The notes under the pieces were generated by a model. The model worked only from the letters and a program-made list of their open reading frames with translations. It had not been told where the DNA came from and ran no database searches. A DNA stretch of 41,452 nt from Pseudomonadota bacterium (GTDB taxonomy: Bacteria > Pseudomonadota > Gammaproteobacteria > Burkholderiales > Thiobacillaceae). Both the position numbers and the translations under genes were made by a program. The stretch spans positions 1 through 41,452 of the forward strand of contig JAURYL010000029.1 of the NCBI GenBank assembly GCA_030653935.1, given 5' to 3'. This document shows, piece after piece, positions 1 to 6,297 of the stretch (positions within the stretch are counted from its first letter, which is position 1; the number at the start of each line of letters is the position of its first letter).

Positions 1-1
1 G

Positions 2-277
2 AGCTTTCCGCAACGGGTCAACGTCGGCTTCATGCAGGTCATCCACCGGCGCGAAATCAAACTGCGCGTATTCGAGCGCGGCGCCGGCGAAACCCTGGCT
101 TGCGGCACAGGCGCCTGCGCCGCCGTGGTCGCCGGCATCAGCCGCGGCCTGCTTGACCACAGCGTCCAGGTTCACACCCGGGGCGGCGACCTTTTCATTC
201 GTTGGGCCGGCAACGGCCACCATGTCTTTCTCACCGGCCCGGCAGTCACTGTTTTTCAAGGCGAGATCAGGTTGTGA
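2..277 (+). CDS. dapF: Diaminopimelate epimerase, C-terminal part
   Basis: C-terminal 91 residues of DapF, the cytoplasmic cofactor-independent epimerase that converts LL- to meso-diaminopimelate for lysine and peptidoglycan. The frame is open from base 2 and the gene begins outside the window. Visible family hallmarks are the stretch [12 protein letters not shown] and the motif [12 protein letters not shown], which holds the second active-site cysteine (ACGTG) and the phosphate-binding turn. The end [11 protein letters not shown] is the usual DapF C-terminus, so the gene looks intact here. An internal ATG at 32 is not the start. In many proteobacteria dapF is followed by DUF484 and xerC. Here the DUF484 gene comes about 1.4 kb later, after an accessory island. 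Confidence 0.95.
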   Translation, partial: SFPQRVNVGFMQVIHRREIKLRVFERGAGETLACGTGACAAVVAGISRGLLDHSVQVHTRGGDLFIRWAGNGHHVFLTGPAVTVFQGEIRL

Positions 278-282
278 GCACC

Positions 283-417
283 TATTGGCCATTTGCCGAG
301 GTGGACACCCCTGTAGCGCCGGCTTCCAGCCGGCTTGTTTGTCGAGTCAGAAGTACGAAGCCGGCTGGAAGCCGGCGCTACATGTGGAGTCTTCACCGTG
401 TCTCGGCTAATGGGCCA
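283..417. repeat. REP-type inverted pair (BIME-like) downstream of dapF
   Basis: Two copies of a palindromic unit face each other. The left copy is at 312-336 and the right copy, its exact reverse complement over 25 bp, is at 358-382. Each unit is itself a hairpin, GCCGGCT-TCC-AGCCGGC, next to a TGTAGCG end. Weaker complementarity continues outward: GGCCATTTGCCGAG near 286-299 pairs imperfectly with CTCGGCTAATGGGCC near 401-415. The same 23-bp unit occurs at 16756-16778 inside the murB-ddl frame. The remaining bases up to 612 (about 195 nt) show no gene; they contain the leader of the toxin-antitoxin pair. Confidence 0.85.
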
Positions 418-612
418 TCCGGGTAGAACCAACTTGCCATCCCCGCAGGCCATGCGCGACGAAGATGCAGAAGTGGCGGGAGGGGCCGCCAACGCGGCAT
501 CCCCGGATTCCGCCCGGGAACGCTTGTAAGATTGCTAACCGGCATCGAGTGGGCTGCATCCGGGCTGCGCTCACTGTGAAAGGGAACGACTTGATTCGGA
601 AAAGGAGAGGCA

Positions 613-846
613 ATGAACATCCAGATCGAGGCAATGGTGGAACAGGCCAAGGCATTGACGGCTGAAGAGCGCGTGGCCTTGCTGGACGCACTGAATGAAC
701 TCATCAATCCACCGGATGCCGCATGGCAAGAGGCCTGGGCCAAGGAAAGCGAAGACCGGCTTACCGCTTATGAGCAAGGCAGAATCGAAGCGGAAGACTT
801 TGATGTGGTGATGGCGCGGTTGCGCAAGGAATATCTCCCCAAATGA
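613..846 (+). CDS. Type II antitoxin, addiction module component (CHP02574-like)
   Basis: A 77-residue acidic, helical protein of the family annotated as 'addiction module protein', usually paired with a RelE/ParE toxin. The N-terminus (IEAMVEQAKALTAEERVALLDAL) matches that family's opening helices, followed by a linker with NPPDAAWQEAW and an acidic C-terminal half that would wrap the toxin. The start is supported by the purine-rich AAAGGAGAGG at 600-609, just upstream of ATG 613. The stop overlaps the toxin start in an ATGA at 843-846, the usual translational coupling. The pair lies in the island between dapF and the DUF484 gene. Autorepression is common for such modules, but no clear operator was identified. 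The assignment is by sequence pattern. Confidence 0.85.
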   Translation: MNIQIEAMVEQAKALTAEERVALLDALNELINPPDAAWQEAWAKESEDRLTAYEQGRIEAEDFDVVMARLRKEYLPK

Positions 847-1145
847 GGGTTCGCATGCTCTCCGTCGCCGGGAAGGAAATGGCTGAGGCGATGGCCTGGT
901 ACCGCGAACGCAGCCCGCGCGCCGCCGAGGGATTGTGGCTGAAAGTGCTGGAGGCGAGGCGGTCCATGGCCCTCTTCCCCCTTGCCGCGCCGTTGATTTC
1001 CGAGAATGTCCGTCGTTTTATCTTGTCAGGTTATCCCTACGACCTGATTTACGCGGTGCGCGTGGAGGAAATCGCAATACTCGCGGTCGCGCACCACAGT
1101 CGGCAGCCGGGCTATTGGTTGGAACGGCTGGAGCAATTGCATTGA
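843..1145 (+). CDS. RelE/ParE-family toxin
   Basis: A 100-residue basic protein of the RelE/ParE superfamily: mRNA interferases (RelE) or gyrase poisons (ParE). Visible hallmarks are the N-terminal helical region with AMAWYRERSP, the segment VRRFILSGYPYDLIYAV, and the C-terminal beta strands IAILAVAHHSRQPGYW. The RRF...YPY..IY...V.I.I.AVAH.SR.PGYW pattern is typical of ParE-like toxins. The start ATG at 843 overlaps the antitoxin stop by 4 nt. ParE and RelE activity cannot be separated from sequence. The gene is intact, so with its partner the module may be functional. Confidence 0.88.
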   Translation: MRVRMLSVAGKEMAEAMAWYRERSPRAAEGLWLKVLEARRSMALFPLAAPLISENVRRFILSGYPYDLIYAVRVEEIAILAVAHHSRQPGYWLERLEQLH

Positions 1146-1165
1146 GTTGCAAGATTGGCCTGCCA

Positions 1166-1636
1166 ATGCCTTTCCCCCTATACAGCACTCCTTCCCACCC
1201 CAGCGCCCCGTCCCGCCGCGCTGTTCCAACGCCCACCCACCGCTCCGCTCTCGGCCAATTCATGACGCCGCCCGGCGTGGCGCGCTTCATCGCCTCGTTG
1301 TTCCCCAAGGCCGACAAGTCAACCTGCCGTCTGCTCGATGCCGGCGCCGGAATGGGGGCTTTGTCGGCGGTGATTCACGATTCGAAGCGTGATTGGTTGA
1401 TTCTGGTGGAGGCCGTGACCAGCCACGGGCCGGCGGATGGCAAGCGCCACGACGAACTGGCGCGGTTGTTCGCGGCTTCGAGTGCGGGCCTGGTATTCGT
1501 CACCGCCTTTCCGACCCGTGCGCTGATGGCCCGCTATGTTTCCGAGATCGCCTGGGAAACCGAGGTTTGGGTGGCGGATGCGCCGACGCATCTGATTCAT
1601 TTCAATGGCTCGCGTTTTCTCGGTCCTTATCAGTAG
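1166..1636 (+). pseudogene. Remnant of a PstI/BsuBI-like restriction-modification system (methylase start fused to nuclease end)
   Basis: A 156-codon open frame that appears to be a deletion scar. After a proline-rich leader, residues about 26-50 (SALGQFMTPPGVARFIASLF, then LDAGAGMGALS) match the N-terminus of an N6-adenine methyltransferase of the M.PstI/M.BsuBI type: the QFxTP opening and the SAM-binding AGAGxGALS. From about residue 60 the sequence instead resembles the C-terminal part of BsuBI/PstI restriction endonucleases (VEAVTSHGPADGKRHDEL, LVFVTAFPTRALM, IAWETEVWVADAPTHLIH, HFNGSRFLGPY). The middle of both genes is missing, so neither activity is expected. ATG 1166 is the likely start if it is translated. 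The family calls come from motif recall. Confidence 0.75.
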
Positions 1637-1704
1637 TATTCGCAAGCCCTTTCGGGATGTGACGCATCGCTCCCGCTTTTCTCATCTTTTTCAAGCTCAC
1701 TCCT

Positions 1705-2352
1705 ATGAACATCACCCCCGAACAGATCACTGAATTTCTCAAGCTCAATCCGGAGTTTTTCGTCGGCCATCCCGAGATGCTGATTGATATCACGGTGCCG
1801 CACCCGTATAGCGGCCAGGCAATTTCCCTGGGCGAGCGGCAGGTGCTGGCGTTGCGCGACAAGTCGCGCGGGTTGGAGATCAAGTTGCGCGAGTTCATTC
1901 AGTTCGCCGAGGAGAACGACGCCATCGGCGACAAGCTGCACAAGATGTCGCTGTCGCTGATGCGCGCGAAGAGCCTGGAGGCGGTGTTGCAGTCGTTCTA
2001 TCTGGATTTGTCCGAGAGTTTCTCGGTGCCGCATACCGTCGTGCGCATCTGGGCGGACAACGCGCCGGACATGCCCGAGTTCGCCAAGGTGAGCATGGAT
2101 ATCGAGGTGCTGGCCGAGGGCTTGAGCCAGCCGCAATGCGGCCCCGAGGTGCCGGACGAAGTGCGCGCCTGGTTCGGCGAGGTCGGCGCGCATCAGAAGT
2201 CCTTCGCCCTGGCGCCGCTCAAGGAGGGCAACCTGACCGGCCTGATGGTGCTGTCCTCCGAGGACAGCAAACGCTTCTATCCCGAGATGGGCACCCTCTA
2301 CCTGACCTGGCTCGCCCAGCTCGCCGGCGCCGCCTGCTGCCGCTTCCTGTAA
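1705..2352 (+). CDS. DUF484 family protein
   Basis: A 215-residue DUF484 protein, a GAF-like family of unknown function usually encoded between dapF and xerC. The opening ITPEQITEFLKLNPEFFVGHPEML is the family signature. It is followed by VPHPYSGQAISLGERQVLALRDK, a long helix or coiled region (about residues 50-95), and a GAF-like beta/alpha half (VPHTVVRIWADNAP through FALAPLKEGNLTGLMVLSSED). It ends LAGAACCRFL, the expected C-terminus. The expected downstream neighbour xerC is absent. Instead, a 160-bp palindrome begins at the last base pair after the stop. The role is unknown; a link with recombination or cell-cycle control is inferred only from conserved neighbourhoods. Confidence 0.9.
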   Translation: MNITPEQITEFLKLNPEFFVGHPEMLIDITVPHPYSGQAISLGERQVLALRDKSRGLEIKLREFIQFAEENDAIGDKLHKMSLSLMRAKSLEAVLQSFYLDLSESFSVPHTVVRIWADNAPDMPEFAKVSMDIEVLAEGLSQPQCGPEVPDEVRAWFGEVGAHQKSFALAPLKEGNLTGLMVLSSEDSKRFYPEMGTLYLTWLAQLAGAACCRFL

Positions 2353-2512
2353 GGGATGAGGAAATTACCGATGTCCCGTTTTTGGAGGGACTGGCGGGAT
2401 GCAGTGCGAGGCGTTCCGAGCGCCGTGTGGCGAGCCACATCAGCGAGGAACAACGACGCAATGCGCCCATCATTGCATCCATAAATGGGATATTGGTTGT
2501 TTCCTCATCCCT
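2353..2512. repeat. 160-bp imperfect palindrome, MITE-like
   Basis: The outer 12 bp, GGGATGAGGAAA at 2353-2364, are repeated inverted at 2500-2511. Imperfect pairing continues to the centre at about 2432, where GTGTGG-CGAG-CCACAT forms the tip, so the whole element can fold as one long hairpin. A TAAG occurs at both outer edges (2350-2353 and 2512-2515), resembling a target-site duplication. The left TAAG contains the TAA stop of the DUF484 gene. No transposase is encoded. From 2513 to 2735 I see no gene or clear repeat. Confidence 0.75.
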
Positions 2513-2735
2513 AAGCCTCGCGCCCCATCGCGACGGGGCTTGAATCTTCTCCGCGCCTGCCGTTGCGTGGTGAATGCGCCTGCCGGCTTGATCTCATTTT
2601 TCCGCTTCTTCCGCGCGTCACTTAAAGTGGAACATTAAGTTTCATGCCTAGGTTGCTCATTCGAAAAGAACATTCGTCTGGGTTGACTGTCCTCCGTAAG
2701 TCCTTGAGCCCATTGAAATTTTTCCTGTTTCGTCC

Positions 2736-2765
2736 TTGACGCTGGGGATTCGTGTTCTCTATAGT
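2736..2765 (+). promoter_or_regulatory. Sigma70-like promoter of the dcw operon (Pmra)
   Basis: TTGACG at 2736-2741 and TATAGT at 2760-2765, separated by 18 bp, match the -35 and -10 consensus closely. Transcription would start near 2772, about 58 nt before the mraZ ATG, in the midst of the MraZ boxes. It is the only strong promoter seen ahead of the tightly packed genes from mraZ to ftsA. Confidence 0.7.
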
Positions 2766-2809
2766 GGGGATAAGTGGGAATTTGTGTGGAATGGTGTCGC
2801 CAAGTGGAC
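2764..2809 (+). promoter_or_regulatory. MraZ operator: GTG-led boxes every 10 bp
   Basis: GTGGGG at 2764, GTGGGA at 2774 and GTGTGG at 2784 are spaced exactly 10 bp, with weaker in-phase matches GTGTCG at 2794 and GTGGAC at 2804. E. coli MraZ represses Pmra by binding TGGGR-type boxes with the same 10-bp period. The boxes here overlap the -10 and the transcription start, which fits autorepression of mraZ and the operon. Confidence 0.75.
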
Positions 2810-2829
2810 CACGGAGGAGAGCACAAGAC

Positions 2830-3303
2830 ATGTTTACGGGATCAACGCAGATGGCGCTGGATGGGAAGGGTCGCTTGGCCATTCCCGCGCGCCTGCGCGA
2901 GCGCCTTGCCGGCGTTTGCGGCGGTCATCTCGTGCTGACGGCGGACCCGACCAGTGGTTGTCTGCTGCTCTACCCCTATCCCGAGTGGGAAAAAGTCGCT
3001 GCCCGCCTCAATGCGTTGTCCAGCCTTGATCCGATCGCCAAGGAATTGAAGCGACTGGTGATCGGTTCGGCCGAGGAAGTCGACTCGGATGGCGCCGGCC
3101 GCATCCTGATTCCGCCGATGTTGCGTCGCTTCGCCAAGCTGGAGAAGAGCGTGGCGCTGGTTGGTCAGGGCGATAAGTTCGAGCTGTGGGATGACGCCAC
3201 CTGGCAGGGCCTGTTCGACAAGGCGGCGCAGTTCCCGCAGCAATTGGCCGAGGCCGCGCGTGACGGCACCCTCTCCGAAGGTCTCAAGGATTTCACGCTG
3301 TGA
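2830..3303 (+). CDS. mraZ: Transcriptional regulator MraZ
   Basis: A 157-residue MraZ, the ring-forming DNA-binding protein that represses the dcw promoter. It shows two SpoVT/AbrB-type swapped-hairpin repeats: [17 protein letters not shown] (about residues 11-27) and [18 protein letters not shown] (about 79-96), each with the family's DxxGR pattern. The start is set at ATG 2830 because GGAGGAG at 2813-2819 is well placed and [15 protein letters not shown] is the usual MraZ N-terminus. An earlier in-frame ATG at 2752 lies inside the promoter and is rejected. The stop overlaps the GTG start of rsmH by 4 nt. Confidence 0.95.
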   Translation: MFTGSTQMALDGKGRLAIPARLRERLAGVCGGHLVLTADPTSGCLLLYPYPEWEKVAARLNALSSLDPIAKELKRLVIGSAEEVDSDGAGRILIPPMLRRFAKLEKSVALVGQGDKFELWDDATWQGLFDKAAQFPQQLAEAARDGTLSEGLKDFTL

Positions 3304-4292
3304 GCGGCAAACATGCTCACCGCCGGGCCGACCCAAGCCAGGCGGCTACGGGCGTTTCGGCGGGCCATGTCAGCGTGTTGCTGGAGGAGGCCGTCGCGGC
3401 GTTGAACCTGAGGGAAGACGGTATTTACGTGGATGCGACGTTTGGCAGGGGGGGGCACAGTCGGGCGATTCTCGCGCGGCTGGGGCCGAACGGCGGGTTG
3501 ATCGCGCTGGATCGTGATCCGGCTGCGGTGGCGGTGGGCGAAGCTATGGACGACGCGCGGTTTCGCATGGTCCATGCGCCGTTCTCCGAGGTGGACGTGG
3601 CGCTGCGCGAAGCGGGTGTGGCGGAAGTGGATGGCGTGTTGTTCGACCTGGGGGTGTCCAGCCCGCAGTTGGATGAAGCAGAGCGGGGCTTCAGTTTTCG
3701 GTTCGATGCCCCTTTGGATATGCGTATGGACACCAGCCGCGGCATGACCGCGGCGGAGTGGCTGAATCAGGCGCCGGCAGAGGAGATTGCACGAGTTGTC
3801 AGGGACTATGGCGAAGAGCGGTTTGCTCGGCAGGTTGCGCGTGCGATTGTGGAAGCAAGAACGGTCGCGCCGCTCGCGAGTACCCGTCAGCTTGCTCAAG
3901 TGGTCGCCGGCGCCGTGCGCACCCGAGAGCGCGGCCAGGACCCGGCGACGCGGACATTTCAGGCTGTGCGGATTTTCATTAACCGCGAGCTTGAAGAGAT
4001 TGAGCAGGCGTTGCCGCGCGCGGCGGTCTCGCTGAAGACGGGCGGGCGGCTGGTGGTGATCAGTTTTCATTCCCTGGAAGATCGATTGGTGAAGCGGTTC
4101 ATGCGCAAGGAATCGGAGGGCGAGCAGGTGCCGCTCGAAATTCCCCTGCCCGCTTCCGCCCTGCGCGGCGGCTGTCTGCGCCTGATCGGCAACAAGGTGA
4201 AGCCTTCCGAGCGTGAATCGAGCGCGAATCCGCGCGCGCGCAGCGCCACCATGCGGGTGGCCGAGCGCACGGAGGTGCCATGGTCAAGCTGA
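3300..4292 (+). CDS. rsmH: 16S rRNA m4C1402 N4-methyltransferase
   Basis: A 330-residue RsmH (MraW), which methylates N4 of C1402 in the 16S rRNA P-site using SAM. The N-terminal [13 protein letters not shown] motif is followed by the SAM-binding region [16 protein letters not shown] and GLIALDRDP, then [16 protein letters not shown] and the helical insert with [16 protein letters not shown]. The C-terminal part has [12 protein letters not shown] and [15 protein letters not shown]. All are strict family motifs and the length is normal. The start is a GTG at 3300 in a GTGA overlap with mraZ. A 22-residue leader precedes the conserved core, so a slightly later start is possible, but no other start is well placed. 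The end overlaps ftsL by 13 nt. Confidence 0.95.
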   Translation: MSGKHAHRRADPSQAATGVSAGHVSVLLEEAVAALNLREDGIYVDATFGRGGHSRAILARLGPNGGLIALDRDPAAVAVGEAMDDARFRMVHAPFSEVDVALREAGVAEVDGVLFDLGVSSPQLDEAERGFSFRFDAPLDMRMDTSRGMTAAEWLNQAPAEEIARVVRDYGEERFARQVARAIVEARTVAPLASTRQLAQVVAGAVRTRERGQDPATRTFQAVRIFINRELEEIEQALPRAAVSLKTGGRLVVISFHSLEDRLVKRFMRKESEGEQVPLEIPLPASALRGGCLRLIGNKVKPSERESSANPRARSATMRVAERTEVPWSS

Positions 4293-4555
4293 ATCTGGTT
4301 CTGGTCGCGGTCTTGGTCGCCTGCGCCCTTTCCGTTGTCTCGGCGCGCCATCAGGCGCGCACGTCGTTTATAGCCTTGCAGGCCGAGCAAGCGCATGCCC
4401 GCGCCCTGGATGTGGAGTGGGGACAGTTGCAACTGGAGATTTCCACTTGGCTGATGCACAACCGGGTGGAAAAAGTGGCGCGTGATCGTCTGAAGATGGC
4501 GATACCCGACCCGCGCCACATCTATGTCCTGCACGCGCAGGGGGTGGCGCCATGA
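4280..4555 (+). CDS. ftsL: Cell division protein FtsL
   Basis: A 91-residue bitopic divisome protein that forms the FtsQLB complex with FtsB and FtsQ and activates FtsWI septal synthesis. A short N-terminus leads into a transmembrane helix (about residues 3-21, [20 protein letters not shown]) and then a periplasmic coiled coil ([24 protein letters not shown]), ending with the family-typical [21 protein letters not shown]. The start ATG at 4280 has GGAGG at 4271-4275. The gene overlaps rsmH by 13 nt and ftsI by 4 nt (ATGA), so translation is probably coupled. Confidence 0.92.
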   Translation: MVKLNLVLVAVLVACALSVVSARHQARTSFIALQAEQAHARALDVEWGQLQLEISTWLMHNRVEKVARDRLKMAIPDPRHIYVLHAQGVAP

Positions 4556-6297
4556 AGCACTCGGGCAAGGCCAACACCATGCTGCACCTCGACCTGCAAC
4601 GTTGGCGCATGCGTCTGACCCTGGCATTGTTGTTCGGCGGTTTTGCCGCCCTGTCGGTGCGCGCCGTCTACCTGCAAGCCTGGCACAACGACTTCCTCAA
4701 CGAGGAAGGCGAAAAGCGGGTGCAGCGGGTGGCGCCCATCCCCGCCTATCGCGGCGTCATCAGCGACCGTCGCGGCGAGCCGGTGGCGGTGAGCACGCCG
4801 GTGGAAACGATCTGGATCAACCCCAAGCAGGCCAACCCCGGCGCGGCGGAGATTCAATCGCTGGCCAATATCCTGGATCGTGACCCGGATCAGATCGCGC
4901 GCCTGTTCGCCGACAAGAGCAAGGGTTTCGTCTATCTGGAGCGGCTGCTGGAGCCGCCCAAGGCGCGTCAGATCATGGCCTTGAACCTGGAAGGCGTGTT
5001 CAGCAAGCCGGAGTACCGCCGCTATTACCCCGCAGGCGAAGTCATGGGGCACGTGCTGGGCATCACCAATCTCGACGACAAGGGCCAGGAAGGCGTCGAA
5101 CTGGCGTTCCAGTCGTGGCTGGCCGGCGAGGCGGGGGCGCAGCGGGTGGTGCGCGACCGTCTCGGCAACGTGGTGGAAGTGCTGGAGCAGATCAAGCCGC
5201 CGAAGCCGGGGCGCGATCTGGTGCTGAGCCTGAATCAGCACATCCAGTATCTCGCCTATCGTGAGCTTTCCGAGGCCGTGGAAAAACACAAGGCCCGCGC
5301 CGGCAGCGTGGTGGTGCTCGACGCGCGCACCGGCGAGATTCTGGCCTTGGCCAATACCCCCAGCTTCAATCCCAACAGCCGCGCCACCTACACCCCGGAA
5401 CGGGTGCGCAACCGCGCCGTGACCGATGTGTTTGAGCCGGGTTCCACCATGAAGCCATTCCTGGTGGCCGCCGCCCTCGATGCCAGGGTGGTGTCCCCGG
5501 AGACCACCATCGACACCGGCCCGGGCTGGTTCATCGTCGGCGACAAGAAAATCACCGATACCCATGCCAAGGGCGTGATGACCGTCGCCCAGTCGATCCA
5601 GGTGTCCAGCAATGTCGCCGCCGCCAAGATCGCCCTGGAAATGCGCGGCGAGGACTACTGGCGCCTGCTCAGCAACGCCGGTATCGGCGCGCGGCCGAAT
5701 TCGGGTCTACCCGGCGAGGTCAGCGGCCGGCTGCGTCCCTTCGATACCTGGCGCCCAATCGAGAAAGCGACCATGGCTTACGGCCACGGGCTTTCGGTAA
5801 GCCTGTTGCAACTGGCGCATGCCTACACCGCCTTCGCCAACGACGGCGTCATGCCGGCGCTGACCACGCTGCGCCGGGAAAGCGTCGCCACCGGGACGCG
5901 GGTGATGTCCGTCGACGGCGCCCGGAAAATGTTGCCGATGCTGGAAATGGTCACCCAGAACGGGGGAACCGCGCCGATGGCCAGGGTGGCGGGCTATCGC
6001 GTCGCCGGCAAGACCGGTACCGCGCACAAGTTCAAGGTCAACGGCGGCGGCTACGAGCCGGACAAATACGTCAGCTCCTTCGTCGGCCTGGCGCCGGCCT
6101 CGAACCCGCGCCTGGTGGTGGCGGTGATGATCGATGAACCGGGTGGCCGCGATTACTACGGTGGCCTGATCGCCGCCCCCATCTTTTCCCGGGTGATGGC
6201 GGGCGCCCTGCGTTTCATGGCGGTGCCGCCGGATACCTCGTTCAACAGCGACAGCGCCCCGCCGGGCGAGGCGCCTGTGGTCGCGGAGTCGGTGTGA
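4552..6297 (+). CDS. ftsI: Peptidoglycan D,D-transpeptidase FtsI (PBP3)
   Basis: A 581-residue class B penicillin-binding protein that cross-links septal peptidoglycan with FtsW. One N-terminal membrane anchor (about residues 19-41, LTLALLFGGFAALSVRAVYLQ) precedes the pedestal domain (AYRGVISDRRGEPVAVS; YYPAGEVMGHVLGITN; GQEGVELAFQSWLAGE). The transpeptidase domain has all three catalytic motifs: SxxK at S298-K301 (GSTMKPF), SxN at 352-354 (SSN) and KTG at 487-489 (AGKTGTAHK). The length matches proteobacterial FtsI. The start ATG at 4552 overlaps the ftsL stop by 4 nt. The end overlaps the murE start by 1 nt (TGATG). Confidence 0.96.
   Translation: MKHSGKANTMLHLDLQRWRMRLTLALLFGGFAALSVRAVYLQAWHNDFLNEEGEKRVQRVAPIPAYRGVISDRRGEPVAVSTPVETIWINPKQANPGAAEIQSLANILDRDPDQIARLFADKSKGFVYLERLLEPPKARQIMALNLEGVFSKPEYRRYYPAGEVMGHVLGITNLDDKGQEGVELAFQSWLAGEAGAQRVVRDRLGNVVEVLEQIKPPKPGRDLVLSLNQHIQYLAYRELSEAVEKHKARAGSVVVLDARTGEILALANTPSFNPNSRATYTPERVRNRAVTDVFEPGSTMKPFLVAAALDARVVSPETTIDTGPGWFIVGDKKITDTHAKGVMTVAQSIQVSSNVAAAKIALEMRGEDYWRLLSNAGIGARPNSGLPGEVSGRLRPFDTWRPIEKATMAYGHGLSVSLLQLAHAYTAFANDGVMPALTTLRRESVATGTRVMSVDGARKMLPMLEMVTQNGGTAPMARVAGYRVAGKTGTAHKFKVNGGGYEPDKYVSSFVGLAPASNPRLVVAVMIDEPGGRDYYGGLIAAPIFSRVMAGALRFMAVPPDTSFNSDSAPPGEAPVVAESV

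Noticed and set aside
935-1165. N-terminal extension of the restriction-modification remnant back to 935
   Set aside because: These codons are the toxin gene read in another frame and show no similarity to a methylase; ATG 1166 precedes the recognisable part.
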